Notes: generated by a model not told the origin, from the letters alone. DNA of 64,000 bases from Flavobacteriales bacterium UBA5081 (GCA_002415785.1 DIAJ01000003.1:161286-225285), one strand, 5' to 3'. Shown: positions 32,974-42,580, counted from the first letter of the stretch. Numbers and translations are program-made.

Positions 32974-32981
32974 CAAAAGTA
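32974..32981 (-). promoter_or_regulatory. Candidate -7 box of the msrC operon
   Basis: The minus strand reads TACTTTTG (fits TAnnTTTG) 16 bases upstream of the msrC ATG. No -33 element was found at the usual spacing. Confidence 0.35.
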
Positions 32982-33083
32982 GCTAATTCAAGCGAAGTCG
33001 CTTTTGCGATTTATAAATGCAAGAATATTTCATTGGTTATTTGACTCTATTGCTTAGACTTTTTGCGAATGCTCCTAGGTTAA

Positions 33084-33773
33084 TTACCCTTCAGCCACAG
33101 CCATGGTCAACAAGCTCAATTTCACCCCCGGTATTTGCAATAATTGACTTCCGCAGGCTTCTAAAGTGGAACCGGTAGTCAGCACATCATCAACCAGCAA
33201 TATGTGCTTGCCCCTATATTCAGGAATTCTTTCCATGTTGAGTTTGAAACTTGAATCTACATTTTGCCATCGTTTAAAACGGCTTTTTTTAGTCTGCGAC
33301 TCTGTGTGAATCTCTTTTGTAATCAGCTCTAAATCAATCTTGATTTGAATAGCATCGGAAATGCCCTCTGCAATAAAATAACTTTGATTGTAGCCTCTTT
33401 TTTTTAATTTTAGCTTATGAATAGGAATTGGCACAATGGAATCAATTCCTTCAAAAAATCCTTTTTCTTTTAGTTCAAAAGCAGCCATTTGCCCAAGTGT
33501 ATAACCAATTTCTTTAACCCCTTTGTATTTAAAATGGTGAATCAAACGCTGTACTTTACCGCTTTTTTGAAACTGAAGAAATGAAGTTGCACGTTCAAGC
33601 GGTAAACGGCCCCAAAACATTTTTTGAATAGGATTCTCCTTTCGATCATAGGCTTCGGTTCTGGGCAAAGAGTGCCGACATTGCAAGCAAATATGTTCAA
33701 AGTTTTTACTCAGGGGCTTGCCACAAGCAAAACAAACTTTTGGGTAAAACAACTGAAATACAGAGCCAATCAC
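33084..33773 (-). CDS. comF: ComF-family phosphoribosyltransferase-like protein
   Basis: A 229-residue ComF-like protein. The N-terminal zinc motif is CFACGK and CLQC; the PRTase loop near the C-terminus is ILLVDDVLTTGSTLEACG; KKRGYNQSYFIAEG is the usual central motif. ComF proteins are needed for DNA uptake/transformation. The start is GTG at 33773, directly preceded by a TAG in frame. The gene is monocistronic here. Confidence 0.92.
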   Translation of the reverse strand: MIGSVFQLFYPKVCFACGKPLSKNFEHICLQCRHSLPRTEAYDRKENPIQKMFWGRLPLERATSFLQFQKSGKVQRLIHHFKYKGVKEIGYTLGQMAAFELKEKGFFEGIDSIVPIPIHKLKLKKRGYNQSYFIAEGISDAIQIKIDLELITKEIHTESQTKKSRFKRWQNVDSSFKLNMERIPEYRGKHILLVDDVLTTGSTLEACGSQLLQIPGVKLSLLTMAVAEG

Positions 33774-33855
33774 CGACTAAAAGTAGCAAGAATTTGATTT
33801 TTCTCAAAATCTGATGTGAAAATTTAGAATTATTCTATCTTCGAAAAAAATACAA

Positions 33856-34836
33856 ATGAACAAATTCGCTTTACTTCTCATCCTTAGCCTAGCAATTTTT
33901 GCTTGTCAAACTACAGCTCAAAAAGATAAGCCTAACAACAAAAAAGAATTGGTTTATGGACTTGCGATTCACGGTGGAGCCGGTAATCTGGTAAAAGGAA
34001 AAATATCAGACAGCTTGGAGCAGGCTTATTTAGCTAAATTAAAAGAAGCTACTGAAGTCGGTTATGCTGTTTTAGAAAGTAATGGCAGCAGCTTAGATGC
34101 GGTGGTGGCTGCGATTGAAATATTGGAAAATTCTCCGCTTTTTAACGCAGGTAAAGGGGCTGTTTTTACTCATGAAGGTAAAAATGAGTTGGACGCCTCA
34201 ATTATGAATGGCAGTAATTTGCAAGCTGGAGCTGTAGCCGGAGTGAGCCGAATTAAAAACCCAATTAAAGCTGCTAGGGCAGTTATGGAAAAATCAAAAC
34301 ATGTAATGCTAAGTGGAAAGGGAGCAGAAGAATTTGCAGCTTCAGTGGGTTTAGATACAGTTTCTCCAACTTATTTTTTTACCCAAAAAAGGTTTGAGTC
34401 TCTGCAAAGGGCTATCTCAGCAGAAAAGCACGGCACAGTGGGAGTGGTTTGTTTAGACAAAAAGGGGAATTTGGCTGCCGGCACTTCAACCGGTGGAATG
34501 ACCAACAAAAAGTTTGGCAGAATTGGTGATTCACCCATTATTGGTGCAGGGACTTATGCCGATGAAAATTGTGCGGTTTCTTGCACAGGACATGGAGAGT
34601 ATTTTATTCGCTATGCGGTAGCTTATGATGTTGCTGCTCAAATAAAGTATGCCCAAAAATCGTTAAAACAAGCAACGGAAGAAATAATTAATACCAAACT
34701 AAAAAATGCAGGAGGCTCCGGAGGCTTAATTGCCATGGATAAAGATGGAAATATAAGTATGCCTTTTAACACTTCCGGAATGTTTCGCGCTTTTAAAACC
34801 AATCAAAAGGAAACACAAGCTTTTATTTTTGACTAA
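33856..34836 (+). CDS. Isoaspartyl peptidase / type 2 L-asparaginase lipoprotein
   Basis: A 326-residue Ntn-hydrolase. The precursor would autocleave before Thr194 in EKHGTVGVV, the nucleophile; the family loop AIHGGAGN is near the N-terminus, with the substrate-binding GRIGDSPIIGAG and CTGHGEYF after the cleavage site. It removes isoaspartyl peptides or hydrolyses asparagine. The signal sequence ends with lipobox AIFAC (Cys17), so it is probably an envelope lipoprotein. Confidence 0.9.
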   Translation: MNKFALLLILSLAIFACQTTAQKDKPNNKKELVYGLAIHGGAGNLVKGKISDSLEQAYLAKLKEATEVGYAVLESNGSSLDAVVAAIEILENSPLFNAGKGAVFTHEGKNELDASIMNGSNLQAGAVAGVSRIKNPIKAARAVMEKSKHVMLSGKGAEEFAASVGLDTVSPTYFFTQKRFESLQRAISAEKHGTVGVVCLDKKGNLAAGTSTGGMTNKKFGRIGDSPIIGAGTYADENCAVSCTGHGEYFIRYAVAYDVAAQIKYAQKSLKQATEEIINTKLKNAGGSGGLIAMDKDGNISMPFNTSGMFRAFKTNQKETQAFIFD

Positions 34837-34876
34837 GTACCTTAAATCAACTCCTATAAGTTGAACAATAATTCCC

Positions 34877-34906
34877 TTTGGTATTCAGTTCTAAGAATTA
34901 TATTTG
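34877..34906 (+). promoter_or_regulatory. Promoter of the coiled-coil membrane protein gene
   Basis: TTTG (34877-34880), an 18-base spacer and TATATTTG (34899-34906) match the Bacteroidota promoter consensus and sit 13 bases before the ATG, implying a very short leader. An AAAGGAG-type sequence directly precedes the ATG. Confidence 0.55.
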
Positions 34907-34919
34907 CAAAAAAGGAGAA

Positions 34920-35861
34920 ATGGCAGAAATTGAAGGAAAGAACAGCTTAAAAGTCGACAAAGAGCAGGCAAGAGCAACTAATCGAGTACTGATTAGCATC
35001 ATTGTATTGCTATCATTGGCTTTGGGCTTTACTTTGTGGAAGTACTTTGAACTTCGAAAAGATTTCGCTCAAAGAGGTTCTGAAGTAGAAGTTTTAAATG
35101 ATGAAAGAGCTGAACTACAAAATGAACTTGAAGAAATGCTCCATGGTTTTGATAGTTTAGAAACCGATAACGATTCTATGAAAGTGGAGTTATCTAACCG
35201 TAGACAAGAAGTGGAAGAGTTGTTGGCCAAGGTGAAAGATAAAGACTACGCCATTTACAAGCTTCGCAAAGAAACCAAAACACTGCGAACCATTATGAGA
35301 GGCTATGTGGTAACTATAGATTCTCTCAATACTTTAAATGTGGGTTTGCGAATGGAGAATGAAGAGGTTAGACGAACATTGTCTGAGGAGCGAACCAAAG
35401 CCAAAAAACTACAACAAACGAATGAAAACCTTTCCAGTAAGGTAGAAATAGCCAGTCGCTTGAGCGTAAAGGATGTTTCTGTTTTTGGTGTAAAAGTAAA
35501 GCGAGACATGACCGGAAAAGAGGTGGATCGAGCTAGGCGAACTGACAAGCTTAGAATCTGCTTTACGGTTGAGGAAAATAAAGTGGCTCCCAAAGAAAAG
35601 AAAGATCTTTACCTCCGAATCATTGCGCCTGATGGCAGCATTTTAACGCCGGGCGATGGTGATGAATATCGTTTTGAATTGAATGGTCAAATGACGTATT
35701 ATTCAGATATGAAAACCATTGACTATGATGGAAAAGTTAAAGAATATTGCATGGACTGGGCTAAACCAGGCGAAGACTATGAAGTCCTTTCAGGAGAGTA
35801 TAAATTCTTTTTGTTTGCCGAAGATTACGAAATGGCATCCTTTAGTTATGAGTTGAAATAG
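34920..35861 (+). CDS. Membrane-anchored coiled-coil protein, conserved in Bacteroidota
   Basis: A 313-residue protein. One transmembrane helix lies near residues 21-38 (LISIIVLLSLALGF), followed by a long coiled coil (about 45-195, rich in Glu, Leu, Arg) and a compact beta-domain at the end with KLRICFTVEENKVAPKEKK and DLYLRI. Homologues of this layout are frequent in Flavobacteriia, without known function. ATG 34920 is chosen over an upstream TTG at 34878, which would precede the hydrophobic anchor with unrelated residues and lies in the promoter. AGGAG just before the ATG is a rare Shine-Dalgarno-like match. Confidence 0.85.
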   Translation: MAEIEGKNSLKVDKEQARATNRVLISIIVLLSLALGFTLWKYFELRKDFAQRGSEVEVLNDERAELQNELEEMLHGFDSLETDNDSMKVELSNRRQEVEELLAKVKDKDYAIYKLRKETKTLRTIMRGYVVTIDSLNTLNVGLRMENEEVRRTLSEERTKAKKLQQTNENLSSKVEIASRLSVKDVSVFGVKVKRDMTGKEVDRARRTDKLRICFTVEENKVAPKEKKDLYLRIIAPDGSILTPGDGDEYRFELNGQMTYYSDMKTIDYDGKVKEYCMDWAKPGEDYEVLSGEYKFFLFAEDYEMASFSYELK

Positions 35862-35872
35862 GATTTTCTAAG

Positions 35873-36394
35873 TTGATTGAAATTAGAAAAATACAAGCAA
35901 ACGAAGCGGTTGAGCTACAAAATATAGCCAAGCAAACTTTTAAAGAAACCTTTAGCTCAGAAAATTCAACTGAAAACCTAGAGCAATACCTCGAAAATAG
36001 CTTTACACTTCAAAAAGTGGAAAGCGAAATAAACAATCCTGACTCTGCCTTCTATTTTGCGACTGAAGACAAGCATATTACAGCATATTTGAAAATTAAC
36101 CTAGAGGATGCTCAAACAGAAATACGAACTAAGAATACGATGGAGCTAGAGCGTATTTATGTGCTTAAAAATCATCAAGGAAAAGGAATAGGAAAACTGT
36201 TATTACAAAAAGCAATTGAACTGGCAAAGCAAAATAAAGTAAACTTCTTGTGGCTGGGTGTTTGGGAGAAAAACCATTCTGCTATTTCCTTTTATGAAAA
36301 GTATGGCTTTGTCAAATTTGATCAACATATTTTTACACTAGGCAAAGAGGAACAAGTTGACGTTATGATGAAGTTGGAAATTGGCGAGCTGTAA
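35873..36394 (+). CDS. GNAT-family N-acetyltransferase
   Basis: A 173-residue GNAT protein. Acetyl-CoA-binding motif A is ERIYVLKNHQGKGIGKLLL, then LGVWEKNHSAISFYEKYGF. The start is a TTG at 35873 giving MIEIRKIQANEAVEL, the usual opening of such proteins. The substrate is unknown. It follows the coiled-coil gene by 11 bases and may share its promoter. Confidence 0.88.
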   Translation: MIEIRKIQANEAVELQNIAKQTFKETFSSENSTENLEQYLENSFTLQKVESEINNPDSAFYFATEDKHITAYLKINLEDAQTEIRTKNTMELERIYVLKNHQGKGIGKLLLQKAIELAKQNKVNFLWLGVWEKNHSAISFYEKYGFVKFDQHIFTLGKEEQVDVMMKLEIGEL

Positions 36395-36438
36395 AATTAT
36401 CGTAGTATAACTCTTTGTAAAAAAGTGTTGAACTGCTA

Positions 36439-36470
36439 GTTGTAAGACAGACTAAACTTTTGTATATTTG
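36439..36470 (+). promoter_or_regulatory. Promoter of the parDE-like operon
   Basis: GTTG (36439-36442), a 20-base spacer and TATATTTG (36463-36470) fit the Bacteroidota consensus; the ATG follows 17 bases after the -7 box. Confidence 0.6.
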
Positions 36471-36476
36471 AATATA
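36463..36476. promoter_or_regulatory. Candidate operator for antitoxin autoregulation
   Basis: TATATT-TG-AATATA is a perfect 6-base inverted repeat that overlaps the -7 box, where ParD-type antitoxins usually bind to repress their own operon. A/T-rich palindromes occur by chance, so support is moderate. Confidence 0.4.
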
Positions 36477-36487
36477 AATGATTTAAA

Positions 36488-36730
36488 ATGGCGAAAAATA
36501 TATCACTTTCACTCGGAAATTATTTTGAGCAATTTATTAATGAAGAGATTCAATCCGGCAGATATGCTTCAGCTAGCGAAGTAGTTCAATCAGCATTGAA
36601 ACTATTGGAAAACGAAGAAAGAAAAGAAGGGGAACTTATAAAAGCCTTAAAAAAAGGTGAAGAAAGTGGTTTTGTTGAAGATTTTGATCCTAAACAAAAT
36701 TTAACTGACTTACATCATAAACATTTATGA
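36488..36730 (+). CDS. parD: Type II antitoxin, ParD/CopG-Arc family
   Basis: An 80-residue protein beginning KNISLSLGNYFEQFINEEI with RYASASEVVQSALKLLENEE, the ribbon-helix-helix DNA-binding region of ParD antitoxins. The C-terminal half (about 50-80) would wrap the toxin. The stop overlaps the toxin start as ATGA. It neutralises the ParE-like toxin and probably represses the operon. Confidence 0.93.
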   Translation: MAKNISLSLGNYFEQFINEEIQSGRYASASEVVQSALKLLENEERKEGELIKALKKGEESGFVEDFDPKQNLTDLHHKHL

Positions 36731-37029
36731 GTAAAAGCAAATATCGAATTAGTAAAGAAGCAATAAATGATTTAAATAGTATTTGGTTTTTCACATTTCA
36801 AAAATGGTCTAAAGAACAAGCTGATAGATATTATGATTTGATAATTGAAGAAATTAACTTTATTGCGAACAACTTTCTAACAGGAAAACAATTAGAACAA
36901 AACAGAAAAGATTATAGGGTAACAAAAGTTAAGTCTCATTTAATTTTTTACAGAAAGTCAGAAAGTGGGATTATAGAAATTGTAAGAATTTTACATAAAA
37001 GGATGGACATTAAAAAACGACTACAATAG
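36727..37029 (+). CDS. parE: Type II toxin, ParE/RelE superfamily
   Basis: A 100-residue toxin with the ParE pattern: YRISKEAINDLNSIWFFT at the N-terminus and YRVTKVKSHLIFYRKS plus IVRILHKRMDI at the C-terminus. ParE proteins inhibit DNA gyrase; RelE relatives cleave mRNA. The HKRMDI tail fits ParE. It overlaps the antitoxin by 4 bases. Nothing suggests truncation. Confidence 0.93.
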   Translation: MSKSKYRISKEAINDLNSIWFFTFQKWSKEQADRYYDLIIEEINFIANNFLTGKQLEQNRKDYRVTKVKSHLIFYRKSESGIIEIVRILHKRMDIKKRLQ

Positions 37030-37084
37030 CTTTGAAGTCAGATGTTAAAATTATAACCCAAAAGCAACCTTCCCAAACTAACTT

Positions 37085-40000
37085 TTAAAAAAATGCTCGC
37101 AATTGCATCCCACCGGTGTGAATAGTGCGAAGATCCTCTGACTTTCTACCACCGTAATTGAGGTTTAACTGTAAGCTATTAGAAAGGTTTCTTTGCCAAA
37201 GCAAATTCCAAGTAATGTTTCCACCGGGAGTTAATCCATCGAGCATTTCAAAAGCCAAAGAATTATTGGTGGTGCTGTTAAACACTATGTCGATGTATTG
37301 CAAGTTCAATGAAAAACTTCCTTTTCCGGCTTCGTTAAATCTAAACTCTACAGCCGCTGTTCTGTTGTATGAGTATTCACTGCCCAAAAGGTTCTCTCTT
37401 TCTGAGTAAATCACAGAAATAGAAGTTCTGAATTTTACGGAAGGCTGATAGATTATTTCCGGCTCTGCTTCTCGACTTTCAATGGTGTAATTTCTATTCT
37501 GAAAAAACTCGGAGCTGGTTCCTCTTTCCGACAAACTTGCTCGGCTTTCAACTGACAAAACGCGACTTAAATTATATCTTCCTCTAACTTCATGTTGAAG
37601 AATTTGCCGACTCTCAAAGCCATTTGTCAGTAAGTTTTTGCTTTTGTTGTTTAAATAAAAATACTCGATTCCAAATTTTGAACTCAAACGATTAAAGTAA
37701 AGTGTATTTGAAAATGAGGAATTAATTGAAATCAAACTGCTATCTGAAACATTTGTATTTAAAGGATTGTAAGCGTCTTCTGCAATTTGTGTTTTGCGTT
37801 CAGCTCGATAAGCAGATTTATTAGAAAACTTTCCTAGCCATTTTCGCCAACCTTCTTCACCACTTAATAGCGCATTAGGCCGTAAAAATAACACTTGGTT
37901 AAATTGATTACTAAACACGCGAATGTAATCATTGGTTGGAGTAAACACTTTAATGTAGTTGGCCTGAAACTGATTGTTGGCACCGGCTACCTCAAACTCA
38001 TTTAACTCCTTAACTCCATTGTCATTATAATCATTCCACAAATGTGTTCCTTGTCCATCGTTTACTTCTAAAAAAGAAAACTCCCGTCTAAGTTCCTGTC
38101 CGCTGCCAATTTGATAAAAAGTATTTGAACTAATAAAGCCTTTCAGCGCTTTTGCATTGTACTCTAAGCGCCCCAACAACGTATTTTCAGGATCTTCAGT
38201 TGTTAACTCATCTCTTTTAATGGTTAGTTTTCGGTAACCTAGTTTCCCACTCAATCTGCTTCGTGGATTTTTTGACATGCTAAAATCCAATTCAAAGTTT
38301 TCACTTTTCATGGCGTAAGCTAAGTTGGTTCCTTGAGGGTAGTAATCGTAAATCTCACTATACCCTAAACGATACATATTTGCATCGCTGCTGTCACCTC
38401 TTTCTATAAATGCTTTCCAAATTATTCTGTCAAAACTGCTGCTCTGCAAACTGTCGGAATCTTCTTTGTAAAAAAGGATTCTCTCCTCCTCTAAGTAGCC
38501 ACCTATTTTATAATTTCCAATTTCTTGAGTAGCGGTAGTGTAATGCCTTAAAAACTCACTGTTGTTTAAAGCGTCGGCTTGTAGGTAACTCCCACGGGAA
38601 CGAATATTGAACCCTTTTTTACTGAAGTTTCCCGAATAACCATGTTGTGCACCGTCATAATCATTTCCCTTTAAAAAAGCACCTAATTCATAATTAAAAA
38701 AGTTTTGAGCAGAAGAAAGTCCAGTACTAGCGCGAAGCAACTGTTCTCTCCCGTTTAACTGAAGACCTCTAATGTTCCAGTCCCGGTCAAATTCAACATC
38801 TCTGTAGCGTTCTACGAATTGAAAGTCTTTGCCAATTTGCTCGTAAAAAACAGCTGAATTCCAAAGTAAAGCACGGTTGCTGTCAATCTGCTTTAATATT
38901 TCACTATGCTGAAAGTCAATTTTCAAACCATAGGATCGATCATCAGCAGCATCTATTTCAGAGAAAGTATTCAAGTCATTATTGGTAAATGCACCTTCTA
39001 CATTTAATTTGGTTCGCTCTGAAAAATCGTACTTCATTCCGGCAGTGAGCATTTGTCTTTTCTTGGGTGTAACCAATTGAACAACCGGCTCAAAATTCCC
39101 TTGAGGAACACCATTTATTGGCTCAACCCATTGAAAAACTCTTCCGTTGGCATCGCTGCGAATTTGAATGTAATTCCCTTGACCTACTCTGGAAAAACGA
39201 GCCCTGTAAATGGCACTATCCGGATTTTTTGAATAAACCAAAACATTTTGGTAACCCAATGTATCAATCATTTTATACATCACTTGGTCGTCAATAAAGC
39301 CACTGGTGTCTACCCCGCTAACAACTGCATTATTTAAATCGTCGCCCACATCTGTTAAAACTCTTTTTTGAGCATCCGTTAAGTCTTGTTGTAGCGGTTG
39401 ATTTTTATGATCTTGTTCAGAGTAAACATTAAAATTCAGTTGAAGCTTTTCTTTGTTGTATTGATTTTCCGAAAAAATGACTGAACGACTGTAATTCCTT
39501 TCAGAGTATTGAAATTCAATTACAATTCGCATGTCTTTAGTAATCATTTGCTGAGGCATAAAAGTCACTTCAGCCGTATTGTAATCAATTACATAATCAT
39601 TGTCTTGTCCACGACTCATCAATCTTCCGTTTACATATACTTTTTCAGTACCGGAAAGCACAATAATAAAGCTTTCATTTTCCGCACCCTGCAAGCGATA
39701 AGGTCCTTGGTTTCCCTCTTCACCGGGAATGATGTTTCGAGCAAACTTTCCGCGAGAAACGGCTGCATTTATCGATGTTTTTAGAATTCCATTGTCTTCC
39801 TCATTGGCTTCTTCTTTTGTAGTAATTTCCGTGGAAAAGCCTGCTCCTTGCACTTTTTTATTAAAATTCATAAAGTAACCTACCGGTCGGCTGATTCTAA
39901 AATCACCTGCGGTTAGTTTAGATTTGTCGTCAAACAATTGAATATACACTCGATCGAAATCTTGCAATTGCTGTGTGTTTCCCTCCGGTTGAATGGGAAT

Positions 40001-40555
40001 ACTATTGTCGCTAATGGCGGCCTGAATACCAATATCTTCTGTAATTTTTCCTGAAAGTTGTAAATCTAAATTAGAATTGACAGAGAGGTCTTGATTATTT
40101 CCAAAATTGACTCCTCGAGAAATGCTGCCATTCTTGTTAAGACCACTTATGGCAAACAAATCGGGCTCTTTTTTACTTTCTTTAATGGTAAAATAATCAT
40201 ACTTCCCCGGGTCGCTTTGCTCAATTTGATCCATGCTTTTATGATAATACTCTTTGGTGAAAAGCAGAGGGAAAACCCGATAACTAATTCTTAATTGCTC
40301 ACCCAACAATTTTTTGGAAACAATCAATTGAGATTTTGCATAGTCAACTTTATAAGCTTTCTCATCGATAAGTTGGTCATTTAAAGTCAATCTTATAGAG
40401 TTCGGAATAATGCTCAAACTGTCTAATTGAAGAGTGTCTTCACTTACAAAAATAGTTTTTGAGCGCCAGTTAGAAGACTGTTGCGCCGACAGTGTAGCAA
40501 CAAAAAACAGACAAATGAAAAATCCAATTACTTTCAAAAGGGACAGTTTGTACAA
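37085..40555 (-). CDS. Large outer-membrane protein of Bacteroidota (beta-barrel-like), 1156 aa
   Basis: It begins with a signal peptide ending ATLSAQ. The start is TTG 40555 or TTG 40537 (MKVIGFFICLF); no ATG is available. Residues about 125-245 contain GLNKNGSISRGVNFGNNQDLSVNS, DSIPIQPEG-like and DFDRVYIQLFDD segments resembling a part of the gliding/secretion protein SprA, but the protein is about half SprA's length. The following part has VYVNGRLMSRGQDNDYVIDY. The second half consists of alternating beta-strand repeats (FSFLEVND, YNLSRVLSVESRASLSERG) like an outer-membrane barrel, ending in an aromatic residue (RAFF). Function unknown. Confidence 0.85.
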   Translation of the reverse strand: MYKLSLLKVIGFFICLFFVATLSAQQSSNWRSKTIFVSEDTLQLDSLSIIPNSIRLTLNDQLIDEKAYKVDYAKSQLIVSKKLLGEQLRISYRVFPLLFTKEYYHKSMDQIEQSDPGKYDYFTIKESKKEPDLFAISGLNKNGSISRGVNFGNNQDLSVNSNLDLQLSGKITEDIGIQAAISDNSIPIQPEGNTQQLQDFDRVYIQLFDDKSKLTAGDFRISRPVGYFMNFNKKVQGAGFSTEITTKEEANEEDNGILKTSINAAVSRGKFARNIIPGEEGNQGPYRLQGAENESFIIVLSGTEKVYVNGRLMSRGQDNDYVIDYNTAEVTFMPQQMITKDMRIVIEFQYSERNYSRSVIFSENQYNKEKLQLNFNVYSEQDHKNQPLQQDLTDAQKRVLTDVGDDLNNAVVSGVDTSGFIDDQVMYKMIDTLGYQNVLVYSKNPDSAIYRARFSRVGQGNYIQIRSDANGRVFQWVEPINGVPQGNFEPVVQLVTPKKRQMLTAGMKYDFSERTKLNVEGAFTNNDLNTFSEIDAADDRSYGLKIDFQHSEILKQIDSNRALLWNSAVFYEQIGKDFQFVERYRDVEFDRDWNIRGLQLNGREQLLRASTGLSSAQNFFNYELGAFLKGNDYDGAQHGYSGNFSKKGFNIRSRGSYLQADALNNSEFLRHYTTATQEIGNYKIGGYLEEERILFYKEDSDSLQSSSFDRIIWKAFIERGDSSDANMYRLGYSEIYDYYPQGTNLAYAMKSENFELDFSMSKNPRSRLSGKLGYRKLTIKRDELTTEDPENTLLGRLEYNAKALKGFISSNTFYQIGSGQELRREFSFLEVNDGQGTHLWNDYNDNGVKELNEFEVAGANNQFQANYIKVFTPTNDYIRVFSNQFNQVLFLRPNALLSGEEGWRKWLGKFSNKSAYRAERKTQIAEDAYNPLNTNVSDSSLISINSSFSNTLYFNRLSSKFGIEYFYLNNKSKNLLTNGFESRQILQHEVRGRYNLSRVLSVESRASLSERGTSSEFFQNRNYTIESREAEPEIIYQPSVKFRTSISVIYSERENLLGSEYSYNRTAAVEFRFNEAGKGSFSLNLQYIDIVFNSTTNNSLAFEMLDGLTPGGNITWNLLWQRNLSNSLQLNLNYGGRKSEDLRTIHTGGMQLRAFF

Positions 40556-40680
40556 AAAGGTGATAGACTAACGAACAAAGTTCTCATTTAGTAAGTATTG
40601 ATTGATTATATATTTCAATAAAATAATCGGAATTTCACGGTAAATTTAAAAAAAGCAAAAAGAGTAAAATCAAAGCAAAA

Positions 40681-41445
40681 ATGAACCGAATTATATCGTA
40701 CAATGTCAATGGAATACGCGCTGCTTTGCGCAAAGGTTTTATGGATTGGCTAGAGGCTGCCAATCCCGATATTTTATGTTTACAAGAAATTAAAGCAAGT
40801 CCCGAGCAATTGGAAGACGATTTATTGGAAGAAATGGACTACCACCATTATTGGCATCCGGCAGAAAAAAAGGGCTACAGTGGAGTTTCAATTTGGACAA
40901 AAGAAAAACCGCTCCATGTAGAAATAGGCTGTGGAATTGAAAAGTACGATCGCGAAGGTAGAGTAATTCGAGCTGACTATGAAGGCTACTCTGTGATGAG
41001 TGTCTACATGCCATCCGGATCCAGCGGAGATGAACGACAAGCTTTTAAAATGGAATGGTTGGAAGATTTTCAAAACTATATTGATGATTTAAAAAAAGAA
41101 CTTCCTAACTTAATTATTTGTGGTGACTATAATATTTGTCATAAGCCAATCGACATTCACAATCCGAAAAGGAATGCCAACACATCCGGTTTTTTGCCCG
41201 AAGAAAGGGAGTGGGTTAGTCAGTTTATTGACTCCGGTTTTATTGATTCATTCCGTTACTTTAATCAGGAGCCACACCAATACAGCTGGTGGAGTTATAG
41301 AGCAAATGCCAGGGCAAAAAACTTAGGTTGGAGAATTGATTACAATATGGTTAGCACCGCTTTGGAAAATCGCTTAAGCCGCGCAGCTATTTTATCTGAA
41401 GCCAAGCACTCTGATCATTGTCCGATTTTATTAGAAATTGACTAA
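40681..41445 (+). CDS. xth: Exodeoxyribonuclease III / AP endonuclease
   Basis: A 254-residue Xth/ExoA-type DNA repair enzyme. Motifs: ISYNVNGIRAAL, LQEIKAS (metal Glu), SVYMPSG, CGDYNICHKPIDIHNP, WWSYRANARAKNLGWRIDY and SDHCPI (catalytic His/Asp). It incises DNA at abasic sites and is cytoplasmic. The gene is divergent from the large membrane-protein gene with a 125-base gap that lacks a perfect promoter match. Confidence 0.95.
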   Translation: MNRIISYNVNGIRAALRKGFMDWLEAANPDILCLQEIKASPEQLEDDLLEEMDYHHYWHPAEKKGYSGVSIWTKEKPLHVEIGCGIEKYDREGRVIRADYEGYSVMSVYMPSGSSGDERQAFKMEWLEDFQNYIDDLKKELPNLIICGDYNICHKPIDIHNPKRNANTSGFLPEEREWVSQFIDSGFIDSFRYFNQEPHQYSWWSYRANARAKNLGWRIDYNMVSTALENRLSRAAILSEAKHSDHCPILLEID

Positions 41446-41553
41446 AAAATGATATCAAAGTTGATTTGTTTATAAAATCCTTAACTTCACTCAACATCAA
41501 ACTGCAATTCACGTACTATTGTAGATAAATTCAAAACTTTAAATTAAAAGTCG

Positions 41554-42555
41554 ATGAAAATAAAACACATTATCCCCATTCTAGCCGTAGCTTTTGCAGC
41601 TGCTTGTGTGCCTGCAAAAAAGTTTGAAGACATGAAAAGCAAAAAGGAAATTTGCGAAGAGCAACGTGCCGCTTTAAAAGAACAAAACCGCCAGTTAGAT
41701 GAAGAGCTGACAGAGACCAAAGAACGTTTGAGTGAAATAGAAAAACGTCATAATGCACTAAAGCAAGATACTACAGTGCAAGGTCGTTCATTAAGAGTGA
41801 TGACAAGAAACTACGACAACCTTAATGAAACTTACGAATTGCTGTTACAAAAAAACAAGCAGTTGTTGCAAGGGAATCAAAAAGAAACCGAAGAGTTGTT
41901 TAATAATTTGCAAAAGTCGCAAGCTGATTTACAAAGACAATCTGATGCTTTGGAGGAAGCTCGAAGAAACTTAGCTGAAAAGGAGAAAAACTTAAAAAGC
42001 TTAGAAAGTGAATTGGCAGAAAGAGCTGAAAGAGTGAATGAATTAGAATCTATTTTGAATAAAAAGGATTCTACGGTTAATGCCCTAAAATCTAAGGTTC
42101 AAAGTGCGTTACTAGGTTTTGAGAACAACGGTTTAACAATTGAGCAAAAAAATGGTAAAGTATATGTTTCCTTAGATGAAAGCTTGCTTTTTGCTTCAGG
42201 AAGTTACAATGTTGACTCCGAAGGAAAGAAAGTGCTTCAGAAATTAGGAGATGTTTTAGAAAAAAACCAAGATGTAAATGTATTGGTTGAAGGTCATACT
42301 GACAATGTTCCTTACAATGGATCAGGAGTAATTAAGGACAACTGGGACTTAAGTGTGCTTAGAGCCACTTCTGTTGTAAAGATAATTCTCTCAAAAAGCA
42401 AAATTGACGAAAGCCGTTTAACTGCTGCAGGTAGAGGTGAGCATTTTCCAATAGCCTCAAACGACTCGACAGAAGGCAGAAAGAAAAACAGAAGAACGGA
42501 AATTATACTAACGCCTAAATTGGACGAACTTTTCGAGATTTTAGAAACGAATTAA
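41554..42555 (+). CDS. OmpA-family peptidoglycan-binding lipoprotein
   Basis: A 333-residue lipoprotein. Lipobox AAAC puts Cys18 at the mature N-terminus. Residues about 25-190 form a long coiled coil. The C-terminal OmpA/MotB domain (about 200-330) has SLLFASGSYNVD, LVEGHTDNVPY, DNWDLSVLRATSVV (diaminopimelate-binding Asp and Arg) and GRGEHFPIASND. It links the outer membrane to peptidoglycan. A good terminator follows. Confidence 0.93.
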   Translation: MKIKHIIPILAVAFAAACVPAKKFEDMKSKKEICEEQRAALKEQNRQLDEELTETKERLSEIEKRHNALKQDTTVQGRSLRVMTRNYDNLNETYELLLQKNKQLLQGNQKETEELFNNLQKSQADLQRQSDALEEARRNLAEKEKNLKSLESELAERAERVNELESILNKKDSTVNALKSKVQSALLGFENNGLTIEQKNGKVYVSLDESLLFASGSYNVDSEGKKVLQKLGDVLEKNQDVNVLVEGHTDNVPYNGSGVIKDNWDLSVLRATSVVKIILSKSKIDESRLTAAGRGEHFPIASNDSTEGRKKNRRTEIILTPKLDELFEILETN

Positions 42556-42580
42556 ATAGGGTTTAAATAACACTAAAAAA

